Shown: positions 1 to 7,100 of the stretch, piece by piece
Numbering within the stretch: position 1 is the first letter of the stretch
Layout of the letters: each line of letters begins with the position of its first letter
Notes under the pieces: model-generated
What the model was told of the DNA's origin: nothing
Database searches by the model: none
The model's input: only the letters and a program-made list of their open reading frames with translations
Translations under genes and position numbers: made by a program
Source of the DNA: SH-MAG3 sp035461245
Lineage (GTDB): Bacteria; Gemmatimonadota; Gemmatimonadetes; Longimicrobiales; RSA9
Assembly: GCA_035461245.1 (NCBI GenBank)
Contig: DATHVP010000096.1
Location: 1 to 8,808 of the forward strand
Length of the DNA: 8,808 nt
Direction of reading: 5' to 3'

Positions 1-296
1 ATCACTGTGACATCCACATTGACGACCTGATAGTTCTGTTCGGCGACAAGCAGATTCACACGGTGGAGCAGGTCGAGCGATGCGGCGTCGCGCCACTCTT
101 CATGATCGGGTGGAAAGTGGCGACCGATGTCACCCTGGCCGGTTGCTCCGAGCAGCGCGTCCGTCACGGCATGGGCCACGGCGTCGGCATCCGAGTGCCC
201 GGCGAGGCCCTGCGGGTGTTTGATCTCCACGCCGCCCAGCACCAGCCGGCGGCCGTCTGCAAAACGATGCGAATCGTAGCCTATGCCAACTCTCAT
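1..296 (-). CDS. ispF: 2-C-methyl-D-erythritol 2,4-cyclodiphosphate synthase, 3' end missing
   Basis: IspF converts CDP-ME-2-phosphate to 2-C-methyl-D-erythritol 2,4-cyclodiphosphate with release of CMP, in the cytosolic MEP isoprenoid pathway. Only the first 98 residues of a protein usually about 158 aa long lie in the window; the rest is beyond position 1. The start MRVGIGYDSHRF is the family's classic N-terminus. The metal ligands D8, H10 and H42 are in place, as are the H34-S35-D36 segment and the DIG motif at 56-58 followed by FPPDHEEW. The ATG at 296-294 overlaps the mqnC stop by one base (TGATG). No good Shine-Dalgarno lies at normal spacing, so translation probably depends on coupling to mqnC. 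Identification is firm; only the C-terminal part cannot be checked. Confidence 0.95.
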   Translation of the reverse strand, partial: MRVGIGYDSHRFADGRRLVLGGVEIKHPQGLAGHSDADAVAHAVTDALLGATGQGDIGRHFPPDHEEWRDAASLDLLHRVNLLVAEQNYQVVNVDVTV

Positions 297-1588
297 CAGC
301 CGTGCTGCACCTGCCGCACACAGCAGGGGCAGCCGTCATCCGTGTCCTGCGCCAGCACGTAATTCTGATAGCGCCGCACAGCCCGGAAGCCGGCGTTCTC
401 GATGATGCGGCAGACTTCGGCCTCCGGCATGATGAAGTCGATACCCGTGGCGCTGACCACGTTCTCCTCGATCATCAGCGAGCCGAAATCGTTGGCGCCG
501 AATCGCAGCGCGATCTGCGCCATCTTCGGACCCTGCGTGACGTACGAGACCTGCACATTATCGAAGTTGTCCAGAACCAGCCGGGACAGGGCCGTCATCT
601 TCAGGTAGTCCATGCCCGTGCCCTCGTCGATCTGCCAGTCCTGCATTTCCGTCAGGTTCGGCTGGAACGACCAGGTAATGAATGCGGTGAACCGGCCACC
701 GCCCCGCTGCAGTGAACGCTCCTGCGCAGCCCGCAGCTTCAACACGTGCTCCAGCCGATCCTCCCACACCTCGCCGACGCCGTACATCAGCGTCGCCGTG
801 GTGAGCATGCCCACCTCGTGCGCGGCCTCGTGGATCTCGATCCAGCGCGCGCTGTCAATCTTCTTCGGGGCGATGAAGTCACGTACCGCATCCACAAGCA
901 CTTCCGCCCCCGCCCCTGGCATCGAGTCGAGCCCCGCCTGGTGCAGCATGCGCAGGACCTCGTCCACGGGCAGCTTCGAGACCTTCGCCATCATCTCCAC
1001 CTCCGACGCACTGAAGCCGTGCACATGAATGGGATGATGCTCCTTGATGTAGCGCAGCAGCTCGAGATACCAGTCCAGGGGCAGGTACGGGTTGTGACCG
1101 CCCTGCATCAGGATCTGCACGGCGCCGACGCTCTTCGCCTCGTCGATCTTGCGGCCGATCTCCTCGTAGCTCAGCACGTACGCCTCGTCGTCCTTGGGAC
1201 GACGATAGAACGCGCAGAACCGGCAGTCGGTCACGCACAGGTTGGAATAGTTGATGTTCCGGTCAACGATGTAGCTGACATGACCTTCCGGATGCTTCTC
1301 CTGCCGTAGCGTGTCCGCACGGGCGCCGAGTTCCAGCAGTGGCGTCCGCTCCAGGTACTCCATCCACTCGACGATCTCCGCGGCGTGTGGCCGGGACTCC
1401 ACCGCTGGCGGCACATAGGCCGGCTGTTCGAGACGGCGCTGCGCACCCACCGAGCCCTGCTCCGTCGGCTCACGACGACGTGGCGCCGTGGTCTGCAGGA
1501 CCGGCAACGTCCTTTGCTCCGACGGGATGGACGCGCCACCATTCACCGGCCCCGGGCCGGACACGAACCCGTTGGCGCGAATCACCAC
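296..1588 (-). CDS. mqnC: Cyclic dehypoxanthinyl futalosine synthase (radical SAM)
   Basis: MqnC cyclises dehypoxanthine futalosine to cyclic dehypoxanthine futalosine by radical-SAM chemistry, in the futalosine branch of menaquinone synthesis. The [4Fe-4S] motif is canonical CX3CX2C (C118, C122, C125) inside the typical context NINYSNLC...CRFCAFYRRP. Further family signatures are the QGGHNPYLPLDWY stretch, HGFSASE, the PGAGAEVL motif, and MYGVGE before the C-terminal barrel half. The start is GTG at 1588, or the next codon GTG at 1585; both lie 6-9 nt after a perfect AGGAGGT within mqnE, and the second makes a 4-base GTGA overlap. At 430 aa it is longer than the usual 350-380 aa. The first ~65 residues are Pro/Arg/Gln-rich and probably disordered, and the last ~20 add a CPCC motif (C420, C422, C423). 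MqnE and other homologues were considered, but the core fits MqnC best. Confidence 0.93.
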   Translation of the reverse strand: MVIRANGFVSGPGPVNGGASIPSEQRTLPVLQTTAPRRREPTEQGSVGAQRRLEQPAYVPPAVESRPHAAEIVEWMEYLERTPLLELGARADTLRQEKHPEGHVSYIVDRNINYSNLCVTDCRFCAFYRRPKDDEAYVLSYEEIGRKIDEAKSVGAVQILMQGGHNPYLPLDWYLELLRYIKEHHPIHVHGFSASEVEMMAKVSKLPVDEVLRMLHQAGLDSMPGAGAEVLVDAVRDFIAPKKIDSARWIEIHEAAHEVGMLTTATLMYGVGEVWEDRLEHVLKLRAAQERSLQRGGGRFTAFITWSFQPNLTEMQDWQIDEGTGMDYLKMTALSRLVLDNFDNVQVSYVTQGPKMAQIALRFGANDFGSLMIEENVVSATGIDFIMPEAEVCRIIENAGFRAVRRYQNYVLAQDTDDGCPCCVRQVQHG

Positions 1589-2742
1589 GAGCGCACCTCC
1601 TCATAGTGGACGTTCCGCTCCACCGGCCGCTTCCCGGCGTCCTTCACCAGCCGCACGATCTCGGCGAACGTCATCCCCTCCGGCGTGTGTGCACCGGCCT
1701 CGTGGTAGATACGCTCCCGCCGGACCGTGCCCTCCAGGTCATCCACACCGAAGTGAAGCGCCACCTGGCTGACCTTGGCCGTGTTCATGATCCAGTGCGT
1801 CTTGATGTGCCGGATGTTGTCCAGGAACAGACGGCCGATGGCCAGGTTCTTCAGGTCATCGAACCCGGTCGTCGCGGTGCCCGTCCGCCCAAGTTCCTCG
1901 CCCAGCTCGTTGTTGTCCGGGTGATACGCCAGCGGAATGTAGGTCAGGAAACCACCGGTCTCGTCCTGCAGTTCCCGCAGCATGAGCAGGTGGTCTACCC
2001 GGTCCTGCATGGACTCCACGTGGCCGTACAGCATCGTGCAGTTGGTGCGGATGCCCAGCCCGTGCGCCGTGCGATGCACGTCGATGTACTCCTCCGCGGC
2101 CAGCTTGCGCTTGGCGATGGTCGCACGCACGCCCTTGGCGAAGACCTCCGCTCCGCCGCCCGGCAGCGTCTGCAGGCCCGCCTCCCGCAGCCGGACGAGC
2201 ACGTCCTCGACGGTGGTCTTCTCGATTCGCGCCAGGTGCGCGATCTCCACGGCCGTCAACGCCTTGATCTCCACGCCGGGGTGGCGCTCCTTCAACCCGC
2301 GGATCAGGTCCTCGTAGTAGGCCAGCTTCAGCTTCGGGTGCAGCCCGCCGACGATGTGGAACTCCCGCACCGGCGTGTCCGTCGCCATGGACGCCTCATG
2401 GAAAGCCTCCTCCAGCGTCATCGTGTAGGCGCCGTCCTCGCGCGGCGTACGGGCGAACGAGCAGAACGTGCACGTCGCCCGGAGGATGCAGACATTGGTC
2501 GGGTTGAGGTGCTGGTTCGCGCAGATGAAGACGCGGTCCCCGTTCTGCCGCCGGTTCGACCAGTCGGCCAGGGCGCCGATGCCCAGCAGGTCGTGGGATT
2601 CGAAAAGCGTAAGGGCGTCGGCCGGGTTGAGCCGTTCGCCACTGAGGACCTTGTCTGCTATGGGAAATAGCCGCCGATCGGAGGGACGTACTCGCAGTTC
2701 GGAGTCGGTCCCTTCGGTCAACGGCGCCACGGCCGAAATCAT
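1582..2742 (-). CDS. mqnE: Aminodeoxyfutalosine synthase (radical SAM)
   Basis: MqnE joins the adenosyl radical of SAM to 3-[(1-carboxyvinyl)oxy]benzoate and decarboxylates it to 6-amino-6-deoxyfutalosine, an early step of futalosine-type menaquinone synthesis. The protein is 386 aa, normal length. Recognisable segments are HLNPTNVC before the cluster cysteines, the HIVGGLHPKL stretch, the PGGGAEVF motif, IPLAYHPDNNELG, and the C-terminal DLEGTVRRERIYHEAGA followed by RPVERN. The cluster cysteines are C85, C91 and C94, a CX5CX2C spacing rather than the usual CX3CX2C of this family. I checked this codon by codon on the minus strand and the frame is intact. The ATG at 2742 has GGAG five bases upstream (2748-2751) and an in-frame stop soon before it. 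It is the first gene of the mqnE-mqnC-ispF run, and its last codons contain the mqnC ribosome binding site. Confidence 0.94.
   Translation of the reverse strand: MISAVAPLTEGTDSELRVRPSDRRLFPIADKVLSGERLNPADALTLFESHDLLGIGALADWSNRRQNGDRVFICANQHLNPTNVCILRATCTFCSFARTPREDGAYTMTLEEAFHEASMATDTPVREFHIVGGLHPKLKLAYYEDLIRGLKERHPGVEIKALTAVEIAHLARIEKTTVEDVLVRLREAGLQTLPGGGAEVFAKGVRATIAKRKLAAEEYIDVHRTAHGLGIRTNCTMLYGHVESMQDRVDHLLMLRELQDETGGFLTYIPLAYHPDNNELGEELGRTGTATTGFDDLKNLAIGRLFLDNIRHIKTHWIMNTAKVSQVALHFGVDDLEGTVRRERIYHEAGAHTPEGMTFAEIVRLVKDAGKRPVERNVHYEEVRSW
1595..1601 (-). promoter_or_regulatory. Perfect Shine-Dalgarno of mqnC inside mqnE
   Basis: The minus strand reads AGGAGGT, formed by the mqnE codons for E-E-V near its C-terminus. 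It lies 6 nt before the GTG at 1588 and 9 nt before the tandem GTG at 1585. It decides the mqnC start and shows that the long N-terminal extension is probably translated rather than skipped for the internal Met76. Confidence 0.85.
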
Positions 2743-2807
2743 GGCAGCTCCGGATCAGTTGCGTAGGGTGCCGCACCACCTGGCGGGGCATGCCCCTGGT
2801 GTGCGCA

Positions 2808-2836
2808 ACTATAGGGTCCAACCGGGGCTGCTGCAA
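2808..2836 (-). promoter_or_regulatory. Candidate sigma-70 promoter of mqnE
   Basis: On the minus strand TTGCAG (2836-2831) is followed after 17 bp by TATAGT (2813-2808). The -10 matches the consensus well and the -35 only in its TTG. Transcription would start near 2801, giving a leader of about 58 nt before the mqnE ATG. The -35 lies inside a 7-bp dyad (CCAACCG/CGGTTGG, 2818-2844). This is a match by eye in GC-rich DNA, where AT-rich -10 hexamers are scarce. There is no experimental support. Confidence 0.4.
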
Positions 2837-2844
2837 GCGGTTGG
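2818..2844. promoter_or_regulatory. Operator-like 7-bp dyad over the mqnE promoter
   Basis: CCAACCG (2818-2824) and CGGTTGG (2838-2844) are perfect inverted copies separated by 13 bp. The candidate -35 of mqnE (2831-2836) lies in the spacer. The geometry would suit a dimeric repressor or activator, but a dyad of this size can arise by chance and no regulator gene is nearby. Confidence 0.3.
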
Positions 2845-3178
2845 CCGCTCAGGCGCGGGATCAGGCAGGGCCCGCAACGAGCGCCACTCGATCTGCGCCC
2901 GCACGAGCCCGCTCCAGGATCAGCGCCGTCCGGTGGGCGGCGGCCGCGCTGGTGGCGACATTCCTCAGCCGTCGATTCCCGGCAATCGCGGGTAATACAT
3001 CGCGGATGTGCCCAGCACTTGATTGCTCGAGGATCGGCCCGGCGCGAGGCCGTGTACCGCGCGACGGGATTCGGCCGGCAGACCCGGCGCAGCGGCGTCC
3101 AGGCCGGGTGGCTGGAAGTGAAACCGGGAGCGACTGCAGTCGTAGGGACGTCGAACGAAACGATATCCGGAGGCCCCG

Positions 3179-3994
3179 ATGCTCAAGGCAATGCCATTTC
3201 GCCGCGGTCCCGCTGCCGCGGCTGCAGTCATCATGTTTGTCGCCGCGGTGCCCTTCCCGGCCAGCGCGCAGTCGCCGGAGGACTGGTGCAGCGCCCGGGA
3301 CGTGGGCCGCAACCAGCACTGCGAAGTCCGCCAGTACCGCTTCGAGCAGGCGGACGGCACGCTGGATATCGATGTCGGCCCGAACGGCAGCATCCGCGTT
3401 GAAGCGTACAGCGGTTCGGAGGTCCGGGTCACGGCCCGCGTCATGGCCCGGGCCCTCACCGCCGCCGGCGCACGGGACCTGGGCGAGGACGTGGAAGTCC
3501 GGGCGGTCAATGGGACCGTGCGTGCCTCGGGCCCCAGAACTTCAGGGACCCGGAACTGGACGGTGAGCGTACGCATCCAGCTGCCGGAAGGGGTAGCCGT
3601 GAATGCGCGCACGACGAATGGCGCCATCGCGGTGTCCGGCACCCGCGCCCCGGTGCAGGCTCGCACCACCAATGGCAGCATCACCGCCACGGAGGCGGCC
3701 GGTCGCCTGGACATCCGCTCCACGAACGGCTCGATCCGCGCCTCGCTGACGAACACGCTGCCGCTGGAAGGGGTCCAGCTCCGCACCACCAACGGCGCGG
3801 TGACGCTGGCTGTCCCCGAGGGCATGAATGCCCGGCTGGAACTGTCCACGACCAATGGCGGGATCACCACGGACATGCCCCTCACGGTGCAGGGTCGGAT
3901 CACCCGGCGCCAGGTATCCGCAACGCTGGGAAGCGGCGGGCCGGAGATCCGAGTGGGCACCACCAACGGCGGCATCCGTATCAGTCATCCATGA
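3179..3994 (+). CDS. Exported DUF4097-type protein with [ST]TNG beta repeats
   Basis: This 271-aa protein carries a clear Sec signal peptide: basic KAMPFRR, a hydrophobic stretch at 11-26, and an ASA cleavage site at 28-30. It is probably periplasmic or surface-exposed. Two cysteines near the mature N-terminus (C37, C48) could pair. The body (about 52-271) alternates short strands with turns of the form [ST]TNG[AGS][IV] at residues 145, 163, 181, 203, 224 and 261, preceded by looser NG turns at 69 and 111. This is the repeat pattern of DUF4097 proteins, thought to fold as a beta-helix; no biochemical role is established and I see no catalytic motif. The ATG at 3179 follows GGAGG (3169-3173) by five bases. 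It stands alone on the plus strand, divergent from mqnE and convergent with the large lipoprotein, so its neighbours give no clue to function. Confidence 0.85.
   Translation: MLKAMPFRRGPAAAAAVIMFVAAVPFPASAQSPEDWCSARDVGRNQHCEVRQYRFEQADGTLDIDVGPNGSIRVEAYSGSEVRVTARVMARALTAAGARDLGEDVEVRAVNGTVRASGPRTSGTRNWTVSVRIQLPEGVAVNARTTNGAIAVSGTRAPVQARTTNGSITATEAAGRLDIRSTNGSIRASLTNTLPLEGVQLRTTNGAVTLAVPEGMNARLELSTTNGGITTDMPLTVQGRITRRQVSATLGSGGPEIRVGTTNGGIRISHP
3611..3970 (+). repeat. Six in-gene [ST]TNG repeat units
   Basis: Units encoding TTNG or STNG followed by a small residue and Ile or Val recur at residue spacings of 18, 18, 22, 21 and 37. The codons are related but not identical (ACGACGAAT, ACCACCAAT, TCCACGAAC, ACCACCAAC). 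The similarity therefore looks maintained at protein level rather than by recent DNA duplication. The regular spacing suits successive turns of a beta-solenoid. Confidence 0.75.
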
Positions 3995-4025
3995 CGTCGG
4001 CGCGTTCACGCCCTGTCTGACTGCA

Positions 4026-4063
4026 GGTGCGGGCCGCCGCGCACAATGTCGTCGGCCCGCACC
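4026..4063. terminator. Strong hairpin between convergent genes, probable bidirectional terminator
   Basis: GGTGCGGGCCG (4026-4036) and CGGCCCGCACC (4053-4063) form a perfect 11-bp GC-rich stem around a 16-nt loop. It lies 31 bp after the DUF4097 stop and 40 bp after the lipoprotein stop on the other strand, where a shared terminator would be expected. Neither side has a T-tract, so it may act as a U-less terminator or a 3'-end stabiliser. Confidence 0.6.
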
Positions 4064-4103
4064 CCTGAACTGACCCCCGGCCTGCAGGCCTCCCGCCGGA
4101 CGC

Positions 4104-7100
4104 TCAGTACACCGTACCCGATGCCGTACAGGCGGAGGCAACAGGCACCACGTTGCCCCCTGCGTCCCTCACCTCCACGAGGCGATTAACCCGCAGTTGT
4201 GCCGTGGCGGCGGACACGCTGCCGTTGGAACCAGGGCCCACGCTGATGTGAAGTTCGGACTGCAGCTCGGACCAGTCGCCGAGCAGGGCCGACACCATCA
4301 CTATCGCCGACGCAGGGAAGACGCCGGCTGCACCCGTCGTCGTCCCATCGCGGATGGTGTACCGACGCTCCTCCAGAAAACCGCCGGCAAGGCCGTGGTA
4401 GCGCAGGATGGCGTGGACATCCACGTCGTCCCCGTTGCCATCGATTTCGATCTCGCCCATCACCTCGACGTACAGCGTGACTGACTCCCCGACACGACCG
4501 GCGTCAACTGGCAGCAGTTTGATGAAGTCCGAGCCGCCCATGGATATTCCGACGTCGGGACCGGGTAGCCGCTCGTCCTCGATGGCCGGCGCTGCGGAGT
4601 TGGCCGTCGCACGCATCAGGTTCCATTGGGCCGCCAGGATCTCCCCAGACCAGGTACCGCCCTCACCCGGATGGTGTCGGATGTCCTCGAGCATCGTCAC
4701 TTCCGGGGTGGGCGAGCAGATCGCTGGCGGCTCACACACCACGTCGATGGACACCGTGCCTGGCACCGCCACCGTCTGCGGGTTCAGCCCCTGCACGGTG
4801 CAATGGGACGGGACGCCCTCCAGCCTTACCTCGACGGGACCCGCTGGCATATCGGCGAAAGAGACAGTGCCATTCACGCCCACGGCAAGGCTGCGCCCAC
4901 CAGCGCTGACCGTGTAGGTGACTGTGGGCCAGGGATTGCCCCCTGTGCTGACATTGACCGTCAGGGTACCGGAAGCACACTCCACCCTGAACGCCACGTC
5001 CGCCGTCGTGCCTGCAGCTACCGCCACCGACCGCGGGTTGTCGCCCTGCACGGTGCAGTTGTCCGGCAGGCCCTGCAGCGCCAGCTCATGAGTGCCCGCC
5101 GTCACGCTGAATGATTCCTGCGCCGGCGCCCGGATCGCACGGCTCACCGCCCCGTTCAGCACCAGCTCCCAGTCATCGTCCGTAGCCGGGACGCCTGTGG
5201 ACGTGACGCTTACGTCGATGCCGGTGGCGGCACACGTGATCTCGAATGTCACGGCCGCAGCTCCGTGCTCCGGGACATTGACAGTGCGCGGATTCGAGCC
5301 CGCGACAGTGCAGTTGGCGGCAACGCCCTGCAGTTCGACCGACGTCTGGCCTGGCTTCAGTCCCGGCAGCAGCAGGCGGTCGTTGATGCCCATGGGGAGC
5401 GGCGTCGCGCCGGCTACAGAGACGAGATAGCCGTCCGGATCGGCCTCCTGCCCGCCTGTGACGGTCAATATCTCAAGGTCACCGGTGATGGCCACGCAGG
5501 ACACCTCGAATGCCACCTCCGAAACCGCGCCGACCGCCACCGTGATGGCCCGCTCCGATTCGCCCTGGACGGAACAGTTGGGTGCGACGTCGTCCAGTCG
5601 CAGCATCCGGGCTCCGGCTTCCACCAGCTCGAGCGTCATCTGGTCATTCGGGCCCACCGAGCCTGCCGGTGCCTCATCCAGCACCGCAGTGAACCCATCG
5701 GGGTCAATGTCCTCGCCCGTGGTGCTGACATTGACCCTGATGCCGCCCACCGGGCACGGCCAGTCCGCGGGGGGGCCTTCAAGGACGGGACCCCAGACAT
5801 GGCTGAGCGCATGGACCCTGGCGTCCAGGAACGGGACGGCGAACCCGACGGCTGCGCTCAGACCTGACGTCCCGTTCATGGTGCAGGTGGCACTGCCGCG
5901 CGACACCGTGACTGCGCTGAACGGCTGCACTTCTGCGAACGGGCCGGGCGCGCCATAGATGACGACCTGGGCCCGCGGCACCAATGCCACCCGCGCGAAT
6001 AGTTGGGTTGCGCCGGCCAGCGTGCCCTGCGCCAGCGCCGGCTCCCGAGCCGTAAAGCTGCCGCTGTTCCCCTCGATGAGACTCCAGCTGCCGGCCCATT
6101 CAGCGCCCAGCTGGATGACAGACTGGGATGCCAGCGCCGTCTCCATTGCGCCGCTGGCCGACTGTGCCACCTCCAGCCTGACGTCCACAACGAGCTGCAC
6201 GTGACCGACGACGGGCACCGGGCCGATGGCCGACAGGAACGGGCGGGTGAAGGTGAACAGGTTTGACTGCGCCACGAACGCGCCCACCGGGGCCGACGCG
6301 CCGGCCCTGAGCCCGACATCCAGCCCCAGTGGACCGGACAGCACGCCACGGAATCTCGTAAGCCGGGATTCCGCAAACTGGGCTTCAACCTGGAACTCAG
6401 GTTCAAATGCCAGGGTGCCATGGGTGAACCGAAGCTCATCGAGACCGGAGGGGCAGGCGGCGCCGCTGCCCGACGCGGCCAGCAGCGCACATACGTCGAT
6501 GTCGGCCAGGTCAAAGCCACCCGCCTGTGCCGTCATTCCCTGCGCCAGGCTCTCGAACCGGCCCTCACCCCACAGAACCCGCCCGGGTACATGCGCCGTG
6601 GCGGCCATCGACAACTGCGCGGGCGACAGCCCCGTCCCGGACAGGAGGCTGGTGCTCGCACTGAAACCACCGGTACGAACGATGCCCGCCAGCGAGGCCG
6701 GCTCCGTATCCACGATGACGTGGCCGCCCTCGTTCGCCACCGCCACTACCCGCCGCAGGAAACCACCCTGTTCGGCGCCGACGATGATCTGCCCGGGACC
6801 CAGCTGCGGCGCTGCGGCAGAGAGGACCTCGAAGCGATACCGACCCGCGGACCGCTCGGTGGCATCACCGCTCAGGCGCAGCATCGTCGAATCAATGACG
6901 ACGGTACCCGCGGCAATGTTCCACGGGTGAACGTCAACGGCCGCAGTGGCGGACTTCCCGCCCGTGGACGCCGTCACCGTCGCCTGGCCCGCCGACAGGC
7001 CCACCACCACCCCTGTGCTGCTCACCCGCAAAATCGAGGGGCTGTTCGTGGACCACGTGATCGTCCGCCCGGCCAGCGCCTGCCCCGCGGACGAGAGCGC

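Larger units (their letters stand above)
2743..3178. other. Gene-free divergent intergenic region between mqnE and the DUF4097 gene
   Basis: This 436-bp stretch holds no credible gene: open frames crossing it have no ribosome binding site, no recognisable product, and are read through from overlaps with real genes. On the mqnE side it contains the candidate promoter and several dyads: AGTTGCG (2757-2763)/CGCAACT (2804-2810), the 12-bp palindrome GGGGCATGCCCC (2785-2796), and CCAACCG/CGGTTGG (2818-2844). On the DUF4097 side it contains TAATAC (2993-2998) without a convincing -35, and the 12-bp palindrome CGACTGCAGTCG (3131-3142) shortly before the ribosome binding site. I could not assign a promoter to the DUF4097 gene. 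Confidence 0.7.

Noticed and set aside
1339..2670. A 443-codon open frame on the plus strand opposite mqnC and mqnE
   Set aside because: It is rich in Arg, His, Val and Leu with no domain. It lies fully antisense to two well-identified enzymes, and long antisense frames are expected in GC-rich genes.
2790..3566. A plus-strand frame crossing the divergent region into the DUF4097 gene
   Set aside because: Its product is Arg/Pro/Ser-rich without domain or signal peptide and overlaps a better gene in another frame.
3611..3970. CRISPR array or DNA tandem repeat suggested by recurring ACCACCAAYGGC
   Set aside because: The copies are short, in frame, divergent in codons and separated by coding sequence; they are protein repeats of one gene.
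2965..3975. A 336-codon minus-strand frame opposite the DUF4097 gene
   Set aside because: Its recurring PLVV and TST-like segments are the antisense reading of the TTNG repeats; there is no ribosome site and no known domain.
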